Below are positions 52,193 to 60,563 of a stretch of DNA of 64,000 nucleotides, in pieces. The stretch's first letter is position 1. Every line of letters starts with the position of its first letter. Origin of the DNA: Sphingobacterium sp. UBA4616 (GTDB lineage: Bacteria > Bacteroidota > Bacteroidia > Sphingobacteriales > Sphingobacteriaceae); NCBI GenBank assembly GCA_002386525.1, contig DGIS01000013.1, positions 168,789-232,788 on the forward strand. The letters are read 5' to 3'. A model generated the notes under the pieces. It saw nothing but the letters and a program-made list of their open reading frames with translations. It did no database searches and was not told where the DNA came from. A program made the translations under genes and the position numbers.

Positions 52193-52900
52193 ATGAATAA
52201 GTTTAACGTTAAGGGAATTATTTTTGATTATGGTGGAACCTTGGATACGAATGGTGGTCATTGGGGAGCCGTTATCTGGTCGGGTTATGAGAAATACGAG
52301 GTTCCTGTAAATTTGAACGCTTTTCAGGAAGCCTATAGTTACGCAGAACGTCAAATGGCTTTACAGCCGATTATTAAGCCGGACTTTGATTTTTTAGCGG
52401 TACTGAAGGCAAAGCTTAATGTACAATTTGAATACCTTATTGCTGCGGGATACGAACTGGATAAAACATTAGCTGATAAAATTGCATTTGATGGCTACTC
52501 CCTCGCGAAGAATACAGTTAATCAGGTGAAGCCGCTTCTAATTTCACTGCGTGAAAAATATCCAATTGTCATGGTTTCCAACTTTTATGGCAATCTGAAA
52601 TCTGTCCTCGCCGATTTTGGTATCTTACCTTATTTTCAGTCCGTTGTGGAATCTGCCGTTGTCGGTGTACGCAAACCTGATCCTGCAATCTATGCATTAG
52701 GTGTCGACAAATTAGCACTTCCTGCCCAAGAAATTGTTGTCGTAGGTGATTCGTATAGCAAAGATATGGTTCCGGCTAAAGCGGTTGGATGTCAAACCTT
52801 ATGGTTGAAAGGACAGACTTGGGGCGAAGATAAACTGCAGGATACTTCTGCCGCAGATCAGCAGTTTACAAGTATCTTCGATTTAATCGACTTTGTTTAA
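52193..52900 (+). CDS. HAD-family hydrolase
   Basis: 235 residues. Motif I is FDYGGTLD, where the second acidic residue of the usual DxDxT is Gly, as in several class IA members. Motif II is VMVSNFYGN, motif III RKPDPAIYAL, motif IV VVGDSYSKD. It starts 1 bp after the membrane protein gene and so ends the inositol-lipid cluster; dephosphorylation of a phosphatidylinositol-phosphate intermediate is an attractive guess. Its last 18 bp overlap the 3' end of the convergent AraC gene. Confidence 0.8.
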   Translation: MNKFNVKGIIFDYGGTLDTNGGHWGAVIWSGYEKYEVPVNLNAFQEAYSYAERQMALQPIIKPDFDFLAVLKAKLNVQFEYLIAAGYELDKTLADKIAFDGYSLAKNTVNQVKPLLISLREKYPIVMVSNFYGNLKSVLADFGILPYFQSVVESAVVGVRKPDPAIYALGVDKLALPAQEIVVVGDSYSKDMVPAKAVGCQTLWLKGQTWGEDKLQDTSAADQQFTSIFDLIDFV

Positions 52901-53773
52901 ATAGAGGTTCTGACGAAATTCTTTAGGCGAGATACCAACATTTCGCTTAAAGAATTTACCGAAAAAAGACTGATCCGAGAAGTGTAATTTCATTGCAATT
53001 TCGCGCATCGGAAGCCCTTGGCAAAGTAAAGACTTTGCTTCTTCCACCAAGACATTCTGAATAAGTTCTATTGCTGATTTTCCAGTAAGCTCCTTGGTAA
53101 TTACCGAAAGATGCTTCGCCGTGATACCGAGTTCCACGGCATAAAACTGAACCATGTGTTCTTTGTGAAATGACTTTTTGAGCAGCAGGTAAAAATTTGC
53201 CAGTATTTCTCGTTTCCGCGAAGGAATAGCAGGAGTATTTCGAAGGTTTTGGCTTCCTAATCGAGCGATTTCACAAAATAGTATTTCTGTTAAAGACTTT
53301 ACAATCTGATTTTTGAATAGGTAGGTAGATGCTTGCCGATCATAATGAATAAACTGCTTGAATAAGTTAGACAGGTTGATCGCATCTTGATTCGATAGCG
53401 ACCAGATATAACTATCGTTGATGGCCAGCGATTTTTTCGTTACCTCAAAAAAATCCTCCTGAAAGTCCAATTTGAAGCTGAAATCCAATGTAAAGAAAAG
53501 CAAATACACTTCACAGTCCCAAGATTTGGCGACCGAAGAGCTATTGACTCTCGATGATGGACTGGTTAACAATAGGTGATTTTGGGCCACCTGTATGCGT
53601 TCATTATTAATGATAAAAGAAGTTTCACCCTTTTTTATTAAACAGAGCGAATAGAGTTCACCCTTTTTTAGGATGTGCTGCTGCTCAGAGCTGAACACAG
53701 GCTTTGATTTGTTGCCTTTAAAATGAAAAACATAAAAGCCCTTATTTTCGAATGGTATTTCCTTCACAGACAT
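52883..53773 (-). CDS. AraC-family transcriptional regulator
   Basis: 296 residues. The N-terminal ~170 residues are a cupin-like sensing domain (KGELYSLCLIKKGETSFIIN). The C-terminal ~100 residues contain two HTH motifs (ELGITAKHLSVITKELTGKS and MREIAMKLHFSDQSFFGKFF, then KRNVGISPKEFRQN), the standard AraC pattern. It begins 2 bp after the dipeptidase gene, so the two are one transcript. The ligand is unknown. Confidence 0.9.
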   Translation of the reverse strand: MSVKEIPFENKGFYVFHFKGNKSKPVFSSEQQHILKKGELYSLCLIKKGETSFIINNERIQVAQNHLLLTSPSSRVNSSSVAKSWDCEVYLLFFTLDFSFKLDFQEDFFEVTKKSLAINDSYIWSLSNQDAINLSNLFKQFIHYDRQASTYLFKNQIVKSLTEILFCEIARLGSQNLRNTPAIPSRKREILANFYLLLKKSFHKEHMVQFYAVELGITAKHLSVITKELTGKSAIELIQNVLVEEAKSLLCQGLPMREIAMKLHFSDQSFFGKFFKRNVGISPKEFRQNLYLNKVD

Positions 53774-53775
53774 GT

Positions 53776-54456
53776 TTACTTCACGATAAAATCAAAATAA
53801 GTTTTACGATAAGGTTCATTTTGCAACGTATAATGCCACCATTCTTTATCGTAAGCTTTAAACCCAAATTTAGCCATAGCTTCTTTTAGAATTTTTCTGT
53901 TTTCTTTCTGTTGTGCCGTTAGATTTGCATATTGATGGTGTGACACGGCTCCGAAAAAATCGAACGGCCCGCCCATATCAATCTCTTTTTTATCTTTCAG
54001 GCGAATGATCGTAAGATCTACTGTACTGCCACGGCTATGGCCTGATTTGGAGGCAATAAACCCGAGCTTAAACAAATTCTTCTTATCAAGATGTGGATAA
54101 AACTCTCTTTTTGCAATGGTGTCGTCAGTTTTTAATGACCATGACTTGAAGTTGTCAACAGCGCGCTGTGGACGGTAGGCATCAAATATTTTCAAGCCCA
54201 AACCTTTTTTATTTAAATGGTTTTCGACCTGCTGCAGTGCGAAGGCTGCCCGCTTAGTTAAAATCGCAACAGGCTTCTCATAACCCCGTATTGGTCTTCC
54301 TGTAAAGTTGTGACTGCCGAAATAACGCATTTCCAAGCTAACATTAGGAATAATGTCCTTGACGTATACAAAATCTAATGGTATGCTTTTTTCCTGTGCA
54401 CAGATGAATGAACTGAAAAAGCTTAAACCAAGGGCAAGACACAAGTTGATTTTCAT
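53776..54456 (-). CDS. D-Ala-D-Ala dipeptidase, VanX/M15D family, secreted
   Basis: About 226 residues from the ATG at 54456, which places a Sec signal peptide (INLCLALGLSFFSSFICAQ) at the N-terminus; an ATG at 54471 would add five residues. Zinc/catalytic motifs: SGHSRGSTVDLTII (SxHxxGxAxD) and EWWHYTL, with the arginine in FDAYRPQRAVDNF. It should cut D-alanyl-D-alanine in the periplasm, for peptidoglycan recycling rather than vancomycin resistance, since no VanA/VanH genes are nearby. Confidence 0.9.
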   Translation of the reverse strand: MKINLCLALGLSFFSSFICAQEKSIPLDFVYVKDIIPNVSLEMRYFGSHNFTGRPIRGYEKPVAILTKRAAFALQQVENHLNKKGLGLKIFDAYRPQRAVDNFKSWSLKTDDTIAKREFYPHLDKKNLFKLGFIASKSGHSRGSTVDLTIIRLKDKKEIDMGGPFDFFGAVSHHQYANLTAQQKENRKILKEAMAKFGFKAYDKEWWHYTLQNEPYRKTYFDFIVK

Positions 54457-54574
54457 GGAATGAAGATACAACTTGTGCCTGAATTAATATAATAAAACAT
54501 TGATTCTCGTCCGTATGGAAAGCATCCGCCAATTTCAGTGTATTGATCCGTTTGCTGTTAGATAGAAAGCCCGC

Positions 54575-56644
54575 TTAATGATCAGCTAATTTTTTATTCA
54601 GGTAATTGTATATTTCAATTTGTGACCGGCATGGCGCCTTGTTATTCTCGACATAATGATTACTCAGCGAATTGTTTAGTATCCGTGCTTTGACATTATC
54701 ATTAAGCTGAATTTGAAGCATTTCTTTTAAATCCTCCTTTATTTTTTTGCTTGTTATTTTTACGGCTGCTTCAATACGATGATCCAGGTTTCTTGTCATC
54801 CAGTCTGCTGACGAAATAAATAGCTGCTCCCGGCCAGCGTTGTAAAAATACATCACACGTGCATGTTCTAGATATTCGTCTACTATTGAAATGGCATTCA
54901 TCTGCAGTTTAAAATTCTTCTGGTTTGTTGCGCAGTAGATTCCCCTGATAATTAGGTCTATTTTAACACCAGCCGTTGCCGCATCGTAGAGCTTTTTAAT
55001 CATTTCCTTGTCGCTCAATGAATTTACCTTCACAATGAGGTATGCTTTTCGGCCTGCTTTGGCTTCTGTAATTTCTTGGTCGATGTAATGGAGCAGCTCT
55101 TTGCGCATATCCGTTGGGCATACCAAAAGGCTTTTACAATTTTTGATAATTTCAGCGGGGTTTGATTTAGGACGTCGAAGGTAATTGAAAATCTTATTGA
55201 TATCGGCAATCACATCTCTGTTACTTGTTAAGAGGCAATAGTCTCCATATAATTTTGCTGTTTTTTCATTGATATTTCCTGTACTGACAAAACCATATTG
55301 GATTGTTTTCATGCCAGCACGTTTTTTTATCACACATAGTTTTGCATGTACTTTTTTATTTGGGATACCAGTCAATACTTTAATGCCCTCCAATTCGAGT
55401 TTTTCCTTCCAGTCCAAGTTATTTTCCTCATCAAATCTTGCACGGAGTTCGAGCATCACGGTGACTTCTTTTCCATTGCGGGCGGCATTGATCAAGGCAT
55501 TTGCAATTTTTGAATTTGAAGCTAAGCGGTATGCTGTAATCTGGATGGTCTTCACATCCGGATCCATTGCTGCCTCACGAAGAAGGTCAATAATCGGTCT
55601 AAACTCATGATATGGAAAGGAGAGAAGCACATCCTTTTTTAATACAGTATCCGTTACCCGCTCGTAATTTTGAAAATTAGGATGCGGAAACGACGTTCTT
55701 TCCAGTGGTTGATTGTAGGATTTAAATACATTTGGAAAGTCCATAAAGTGTTTAAAGTTGTGTATTTTCTGCCCTGGAATGATGCTGTCTTTTTTGGATA
55801 GGTTAAGTTTTTTGATCAAGAATTCCACCAACTTGGTGTTCATTTCCTGGTCGAATATAAAGCGTGTGGGTTTACCTTTTCGCCTATTTTTTACCCCTTT
55901 GCTAATTTTTTCAACAAGGCTTGTATTGATGTCGTTGTCAATGTCAAATTCGGCGTCTTTCGTCACTTTAAAGACATGAGCATGGAATACATCGAAACCA
56001 AAATAGGAAAATATTAATGGGAGATTAAACTTGATCACATCCTCCAAAAGTATAATGTGCTTTTCATCCTTTGGCGACGGTAACTGTACGAAGCGCCCAT
56101 TTGAACTTGTAGGAATCTCAATGAGGGCAAATTTCGTTTCATATTGCCATTCCTTTTTGCCCATCGCAATACCTAAATAAAGACTCTTGTCGCGAATATA
56201 GGGCATTGGTCGTACGTCATCTAATATTAAGGGGATAACGTTCGATTCGACATCATCCTGGTAATAGTCACTGACAAATTTTTGCTGTTCGACATTCAGT
56301 TCTTCGCTGGTTTTAATATAGACATGCTGTTTGGCCATATCTTTTTGAATACGATTCCAGGTACTGTCAAATTTCTTTTGCTGTTTGATTACCCTGATAT
56401 TGAGTTCTTCGAGGATGAGCTGTGGGTCTTCATAAAATGACTGGTTGGCACTTTTGTCTTTCAGGTCAATAGCTCGCTTTAGTCCAGCGACACGTACACG
56501 GAAAAATTCATCAAGGTTATTTGAAAAAATACCTAAAAATTTGATTCTTAAGGGTAAAGGAACCGTCTCGTCCGCAGCTTCTTGGAGCACTCTTCCATTA
56601 AAGCTCAACCAACTAACATCTCTAGGAATAAATTTCTTCGCCAT
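54575..56644 (-). CDS. ppk1: Polyphosphate kinase 1
   Basis: 689 residues, the usual PPK1 length. The N domain begins FIPRDVSWLSFNGRVLQEA. The catalytic histidines are in KKVHAKLCVIKKR and YLEHARVMYFYNAG. Other PPK1 blocks include FPYHEFRPIIDLLREAAMDP, MLELRARFDEENNLDW and YGFVSTGNINEKTAKLYGDY. It makes polyphosphate from ATP reversibly. Monocistronic; the gene upstream is closed by the terminator at 56752-56773. Confidence 0.97.
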   Translation of the reverse strand: MAKKFIPRDVSWLSFNGRVLQEAADETVPLPLRIKFLGIFSNNLDEFFRVRVAGLKRAIDLKDKSANQSFYEDPQLILEELNIRVIKQQKKFDSTWNRIQKDMAKQHVYIKTSEELNVEQQKFVSDYYQDDVESNVIPLILDDVRPMPYIRDKSLYLGIAMGKKEWQYETKFALIEIPTSSNGRFVQLPSPKDEKHIILLEDVIKFNLPLIFSYFGFDVFHAHVFKVTKDAEFDIDNDINTSLVEKISKGVKNRRKGKPTRFIFDQEMNTKLVEFLIKKLNLSKKDSIIPGQKIHNFKHFMDFPNVFKSYNQPLERTSFPHPNFQNYERVTDTVLKKDVLLSFPYHEFRPIIDLLREAAMDPDVKTIQITAYRLASNSKIANALINAARNGKEVTVMLELRARFDEENNLDWKEKLELEGIKVLTGIPNKKVHAKLCVIKKRAGMKTIQYGFVSTGNINEKTAKLYGDYCLLTSNRDVIADINKIFNYLRRPKSNPAEIIKNCKSLLVCPTDMRKELLHYIDQEITEAKAGRKAYLIVKVNSLSDKEMIKKLYDAATAGVKIDLIIRGIYCATNQKNFKLQMNAISIVDEYLEHARVMYFYNAGREQLFISSADWMTRNLDHRIEAAVKITSKKIKEDLKEMLQIQLNDNVKARILNNSLSNHYVENNKAPCRSQIEIYNYLNKKLADH

Positions 56645-56751
56645 AACTAAATATACGTAAATTTAAAAAGCAAAACTATAGCTCTAGCGCGGATAATCGA
56701 ACTTTTTTGTGTTAACGAATTATTAAGTTATTCCAAAAAAAATCCCCAAAG

Positions 56752-56773
56752 TTTTATACAAACTTTGGGGATG
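56752..56773 (-). terminator. Intrinsic terminator after the 56795 gene
   Basis: On the minus strand ATCCCCAAAGTTT pairs with AAACTTTGGGGAT (arms within about 56742-56773) and is followed by eight T. It separates the small hypothetical gene from ppk1. Confidence 0.85.
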
Positions 56774-56794
56774 TGTCTTTCCGTTTGGCAAGGT

Positions 56795-57172
56795 CTAGTC
56801 CTTTTTTCCGTATTTCTTTGAGATTTGAATTGCTTTGAATTTTGTGGTGTCGAAATGCGGTGTATCGATCGATAGACTTGTTGGATAAGGAGCCGTTCGA
56901 TCGAAGAAGTACACGGTTGTGATACTTCCATAATCATTAACAGGCATGAGCTCAAGACAACCTGTATAGTCTGCATTTAAAACGTCACCCACGGTCACGG
57001 CATAGATACGGATAATACCACCTTTATTTTGTTCATTTCTGACAAACGCAACTTCCTTAAAACCTCCCGGTAAGTCTTCAATACTTTTTTGATTGAAGCT
57101 ATCTTTTAAAATAAATCCCAACAGCACCAAAATTGGTATGACCAAAAGCCATAACCTTTTATTCTTCTTCAT
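56795..57172 (-). CDS. Hypothetical membrane-anchored protein
   Basis: 125 residues: one N-terminal transmembrane helix (RLWLLVIPILVLLGFILKDS) and a ~95-residue exported domain with strands such as GGIIRIYAVTVGDVLNADY and YGSITTVYFFDRTAPYP. No family recognised. It lies 10 bp after the PfpI-type gene and ends in a strong terminator, so the two probably share a transcript. Confidence 0.6.
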   Translation of the reverse strand: MKKNKRLWLLVIPILVLLGFILKDSFNQKSIEDLPGGFKEVAFVRNEQNKGGIIRIYAVTVGDVLNADYTGCLELMPVNDYGSITTVYFFDRTAPYPTSLSIDTPHFDTTKFKAIQISKKYGKKD

Positions 57173-57182
57173 TAAAATACCC

Positions 57183-57761
57183 TTAAATTGTAATTGTTAT
57201 GCCTAATAATTTGTAAAACTCTTTCAAAATTGCCTGATGTCCTGGCCAGGCGGGAGAAGTGACCAAATTTCCATCCACGACTGCCTGATCCGCAGGAATA
57301 TTTTTCCATGTGCCGCCAGCCAATTCGATATCCGGACCTACAGCAACATAGGCGGTAAGCGTACGTCCTTCAAGAACCTTTGCTGCCGTTAACACTTGAA
57401 TGCCATGACATATTGCCGCGACAGGTTTATTGTGCTCAAAGAAGTGTCTTGTAATCTCCAAAACACGTTTGTTGAGTCGGATATATTCTGCCGATCGGCC
57501 ACCAGCAATATATAGACCATCATAATCTTCAACATTTACCTCATCAAAATCCTTATTGATAGCGAAATTATGTCCGCGCAATTCTTTGTAGGTCTGGTCA
57601 CCCGTAAAATCATGGACCGCTGTTGGCACCACATCACCGCTTTTTCGGTCTGGTGCAATTGCATCTACAGTTATTCCTATGGAACCCATTGCCTGAAATG
57701 GAACCATCGCTTCGTAATCTTCTACAAAGTCTCCTACCAGTAATAATATTTTTTTTGCCAT
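57183..57761 (-). CDS. DJ-1/PfpI-family protein
   Basis: 192 residues. N-terminal KKILLLVGDFVEDYEAMVPF with the conserved Glu, and the nucleophile Cys in VAAICHGIQVLTAA after the GGRSAEYIR loop. Members act as glyoxalase/deglycase-type or stress proteins. The ribosome-binding region GAGG lies inside the right arm of the hairpin 57766-57812, which also terminates the upstream gene, so translation may depend on opening it. It is followed by the membrane-anchored gene. Confidence 0.88.
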   Translation of the reverse strand: MAKKILLLVGDFVEDYEAMVPFQAMGSIGITVDAIAPDRKSGDVVPTAVHDFTGDQTYKELRGHNFAINKDFDEVNVEDYDGLYIAGGRSAEYIRLNKRVLEITRHFFEHNKPVAAICHGIQVLTAAKVLEGRTLTAYVAVGPDIELAGGTWKNIPADQAVVDGNLVTSPAWPGHQAILKEFYKLLGITITI

Positions 57762-57765
57762 ATCA

Positions 57766-57812
57766 AAAACCTCTTTTAATAGGTTATCAATTTACATATT
57801 AAAAGAGGTTTT
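57766..57812 (-). terminator. Terminator hairpin overlapping the PfpI-type ribosome-binding site
   Basis: AAAACCTCTTTTAAT (57766-57780) and its perfect reverse complement at 57798-57812 (15 bp, loop 17 nt) lie between two minus genes. On the minus strand the second arm ends AGAGGTTTT, then TGATATG begins the next gene, so the U-tract and the GAGG are the same bases. Confidence 0.7.
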
Positions 57813-57838
57813 CACAATGATTATTTGTTAATCTTTTG

Positions 57839-58402
57839 TCAACCTTGTATCGCTAATTTTTCCGCAAGGATACGTTTTGTCTTTCTTACTTTAGCCTCTA
57901 ATTGACTTCTTAAGGTTGGATCTATAATCCCTTTACCTTCTTCAAAATTTTTGTGAAATTCAGGAAGAGAGAAAGAATCTAAGATATCCGCACCATCCCA
58001 GGTAATTCGGTTGACAGCAGTGTTCAATACCGTTGCACCACCCATTGGACCAGGGGCCGTAGCCAACAAGAAAACAGGTTTGCCGTTGAATAATTTACGA
58101 TTAGGAATACGCGAAACCCAGTCAACGATATTTTTGTAGGCTGAAGTATACGACCCATTGTGTTCTGCCAAAGAAATCAAAAGAAAATCTGCCGCATCCA
58201 TTTTAGCAGCAAAGTCATAGGCCAATTGCGGAATACCTAGCTCGGCTTCTTTATCGTAAGAATAGATAGGCATTTCAAAATGGTTTAGGTCCAGCAGCTC
58301 GATGGTGTCTTCTGCTTCTTTGTAGTATTTGGACGTACTTGTAACGAACATTTTGTTGATAGAATTTTTATTGCTTGTGCCTGCAAATGCTAATATTTTC
58401 AT
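57839..58402 (-). CDS. NADPH-dependent FMN reductase
   Basis: 187 residues, flavodoxin-like. KILAFAGTSNKNSINKMF is the FMN-phosphate loop (S/T-rich), LISLAEHNGSYTSAYKNIVD and FLLATAPGPMGGATVLNTAV are the isoalloxazine-contacting segments. It should reduce FMN or quinone-type substrates with NAD(P)H. A similar but distinct reductase is encoded at 61482-62057. Confidence 0.9.
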   Translation of the reverse strand: MKILAFAGTSNKNSINKMFVTSTSKYYKEAEDTIELLDLNHFEMPIYSYDKEAELGIPQLAYDFAAKMDAADFLLISLAEHNGSYTSAYKNIVDWVSRIPNRKLFNGKPVFLLATAPGPMGGATVLNTAVNRITWDGADILDSFSLPEFHKNFEEGKGIIDPTLRSQLEAKVRKTKRILAEKLAIQG

Positions 58403-58531
58403 CGTTATATCATTAATTTAATCTTTATTCCTTTTATTTTCGATCTCTCTTATTTTAAAAGATGGTCAAACTTACAATATAATCGCTAAAAAAAAGTCAA
58501 TCAAATGTCCTTGTGCGCTATGGAAGTGTAT

Positions 58532-59440
58532 TTATTGATGTAGATCAATAAAATTGAACCGTTCATACATCCCAAGAATCCCTGTTAATCCGCCGGTATG
58601 AACCACAAGTATTTTGTCTGCTGGAGTGAAGTAATCATTTTTAATCAGATCATCTAGGGCATAGAGCAATTTGCCGGTATATGTAGGTTCGATCATTATC
58701 CCGGTATTTGTTACAAAATTTTGAACAAAAGATAGTAAGTCGGCAGTTGTTTTTGCATATCCTCCAAAATGATAATTGAGATGTAAAATAGGGGGAGCTA
58801 TGTTGGGGTAAAGTTGATCAACTTCCTCTTGAATAAAGCCACCATTCTTTAAAACAGGTATACCATGCACACGTGTAAGAGCATCTCGTTTATCTATGGC
58901 GTTGGCTATTCCGGCCAATGTTGTTCCGGTGCCACAAGCAGTAAAGATATGCTGGTATTCTTGTTGGAGTTCATCGACCAGTTCGGCGCATCCCTTAGCG
59001 CCTAAAATACCATAGCCCCCTTCATGAATATAGAAAGTGGTTGGATCCTGACCGAAATATGTTTTGTACAGATTCTCTTTATTTCGGTAAGATTCGCGTT
59101 CGACATAAATAAGCTGCATACCAAAGAGTCTACACATGGCTAAAACAGGGTTGTTGGCTCCTTCTTCCCCTCTGACAAAAGCGGTTGTTCTAAACTTAAA
59201 GGTCGCTCCGGCGCAGGCTGTAGCTAAAAGATGATTGCTCCAGGCACCACCAAATGTAACAAGATGATTCTTCTGAAGCCGTATTGCTTCCGCTAGATTG
59301 TATTTTAATTTGCGCCATTTATTGCCTGAAATAAAAGGATGTATGAGGTCATCCCGCTTAAGCGTTACTTTTACATGCTTCTTCTCCCAAGCGGGGAGAT
59401 ACAATTCAGTTTCGGGACTGTGGATTTTGAACGGCAACAT
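58532..59440 (-). CDS. ACC deaminase/D-cysteine desulfhydrase-family PLP enzyme
   Basis: About 302 residues from the ATG at 59440; longer starts at 59479 or 59536 would run into the divergent promoter. Fold-type II PLP features: the lysine in HPFISGNKWRKLKYNLAEA, TFGGAWSNHLLATACAGATF, and the glycine-rich phosphate loop TACGTGTTLAGIANAI. Family members deaminate 1-aminocyclopropane-1-carboxylate or desulfhydrate D-cysteine; the sequence alone does not decide. Monocistronic, divergent from the pseudouridine synthase gene. Confidence 0.87.
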   Translation of the reverse strand: MLPFKIHSPETELYLPAWEKKHVKVTLKRDDLIHPFISGNKWRKLKYNLAEAIRLQKNHLVTFGGAWSNHLLATACAGATFKFRTTAFVRGEEGANNPVLAMCRLFGMQLIYVERESYRNKENLYKTYFGQDPTTFYIHEGGYGILGAKGCAELVDELQQEYQHIFTACGTGTTLAGIANAIDKRDALTRVHGIPVLKNGGFIQEEVDQLYPNIAPPILHLNYHFGGYAKTTADLLSFVQNFVTNTGIMIEPTYTGKLLYALDDLIKNDYFTPADKILVVHTGGLTGILGMYERFNFIDLHQ

Positions 59441-59485
59441 AACATTAAATGAAAACAAATTTAACGAAAATTGTTTCATTTGGTT

Positions 59486-59500
59486 TATTTTTGTAGCATG
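59486..59500 (+). promoter_or_regulatory. Promoter predicting a leaderless pseudouridine-synthase mRNA
   Basis: TATTTTTG (59486-59493) is an exact -7 match and the ATG begins at 59498. With the usual 5-8 nt spacing, transcription would begin at or next to the A of the start codon. Confidence 0.55.
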
Positions 59501-60544
59501 ACAGAACAAATTGGATTGCAAGATCAGGAAGAACACGAATTATTTGAACATCTACGGATAGAGGTGGACAAGGGGCAGGCCTTACTCCGCATTGATAAAT
59601 ATCTGATGAACAGAGTCGAAAATGCGACACGGAGTAAAATTCAGCATGCGATAGAAGCAGGTTCTGTCATGGTCAACGGTAAGGAAATCAAGGCGAGCTA
59701 TAAAGTTAGACCCGATGATGTGATTACATTGGTGTTGCCTGATCCCCCGCGTGATAACGAAGTCTATCCAGAAAATATTCCTTTGGATATCAAATATGAA
59801 GATGATGACGTTCTGATTGTGAACAAAGAAGCTGGAATGGTTGTACACCCAGGATATAATAATTATACAGGAACTTTGGTGAATGCGCTAACTTATCATA
59901 TTCAGCGGTTGCCACAGCTACCAGGAAATTCTGATCGTCCGGGATTAGTACACCGAATTGATAAAGATACTTCTGGGCTATTGGTTATCGCCAAAAATGA
60001 AAAGTCCATGGCCTTTTTGGCGAAACAGTTTTTCGACCACAGTATTACACGCAAGTATATCGCCATGGTATGGGGTGATTTAAAAGAAGATGGAACGATA
60101 ACAGGTTATATTGGACGTCACCTAAAAGACAGACGCATCATGGCGATGTATGATAGTGAAGACAAGGGGCGTTGGTCGGTAACACACTATAAGGTTTTGG
60201 AACGCTTAGGTTATGTAACTTTAATCGAATGCCAGCTGGAAACGGGAAGAACACATCAGATCCGTACGCATATGCAGTCTATCGGGCATCCGCTGTTTAA
60301 CGATGCTATGTATGGTGGAGACAAGATTTTAAAAGGTACCGTGTTTTCAAAGTATAAGCAGTTTGTCGATAACTGTTTTTCTTTGCTGCCTCGTCAAGCC
60401 CTTCATGCGCAAGTACTGGGATTTATTCATCCTGCTACAAAAGAAAATATGTACTTTGAAGTACCATACCCAGAAGATTTTCGTTTAGCTTTAGAAAAAT
60501 GGCGTGGATACGCAGCAAATTCAATGGCTGTAGAAAATGGTTAA
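59498..60544 (+). CDS. rluD: RluD-type 23S rRNA pseudouridine synthase
   Basis: About 348 residues from the ATG at 59498. An N-terminal S4 RNA-binding domain (LLRIDKYLMNRVENATRSKI, AIEAGSVMVNGKEIKASYKV) precedes the catalytic domain with HRIDKDTSGLLVIAKN (catalytic Asp) and ETGRTHQIRTHMQSIGHPLF. It should isomerise uridines of helix 69 in 23S rRNA. The start is set by the -7 box at 59486-59493. The next gene begins 19 bp downstream. Confidence 0.95.
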   Translation: MTEQIGLQDQEEHELFEHLRIEVDKGQALLRIDKYLMNRVENATRSKIQHAIEAGSVMVNGKEIKASYKVRPDDVITLVLPDPPRDNEVYPENIPLDIKYEDDDVLIVNKEAGMVVHPGYNNYTGTLVNALTYHIQRLPQLPGNSDRPGLVHRIDKDTSGLLVIAKNEKSMAFLAKQFFDHSITRKYIAMVWGDLKEDGTITGYIGRHLKDRRIMAMYDSEDKGRWSVTHYKVLERLGYVTLIECQLETGRTHQIRTHMQSIGHPLFNDAMYGGDKILKGTVFSKYKQFVDNCFSLLPRQALHAQVLGFIHPATKENMYFEVPYPEDFRLALEKWRGYAANSMAVENG

Positions 60545-60563
60545 AATTTAGAACAGAATTAAG

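Noticed and set aside
53776..54456. Vancomycin-resistance role for the VanX-type gene
   Set aside because: No VanH/VanA ligase or VanRS genes nearby, and a signal peptide is present; a peptidoglycan-recycling dipeptidase is more likely.
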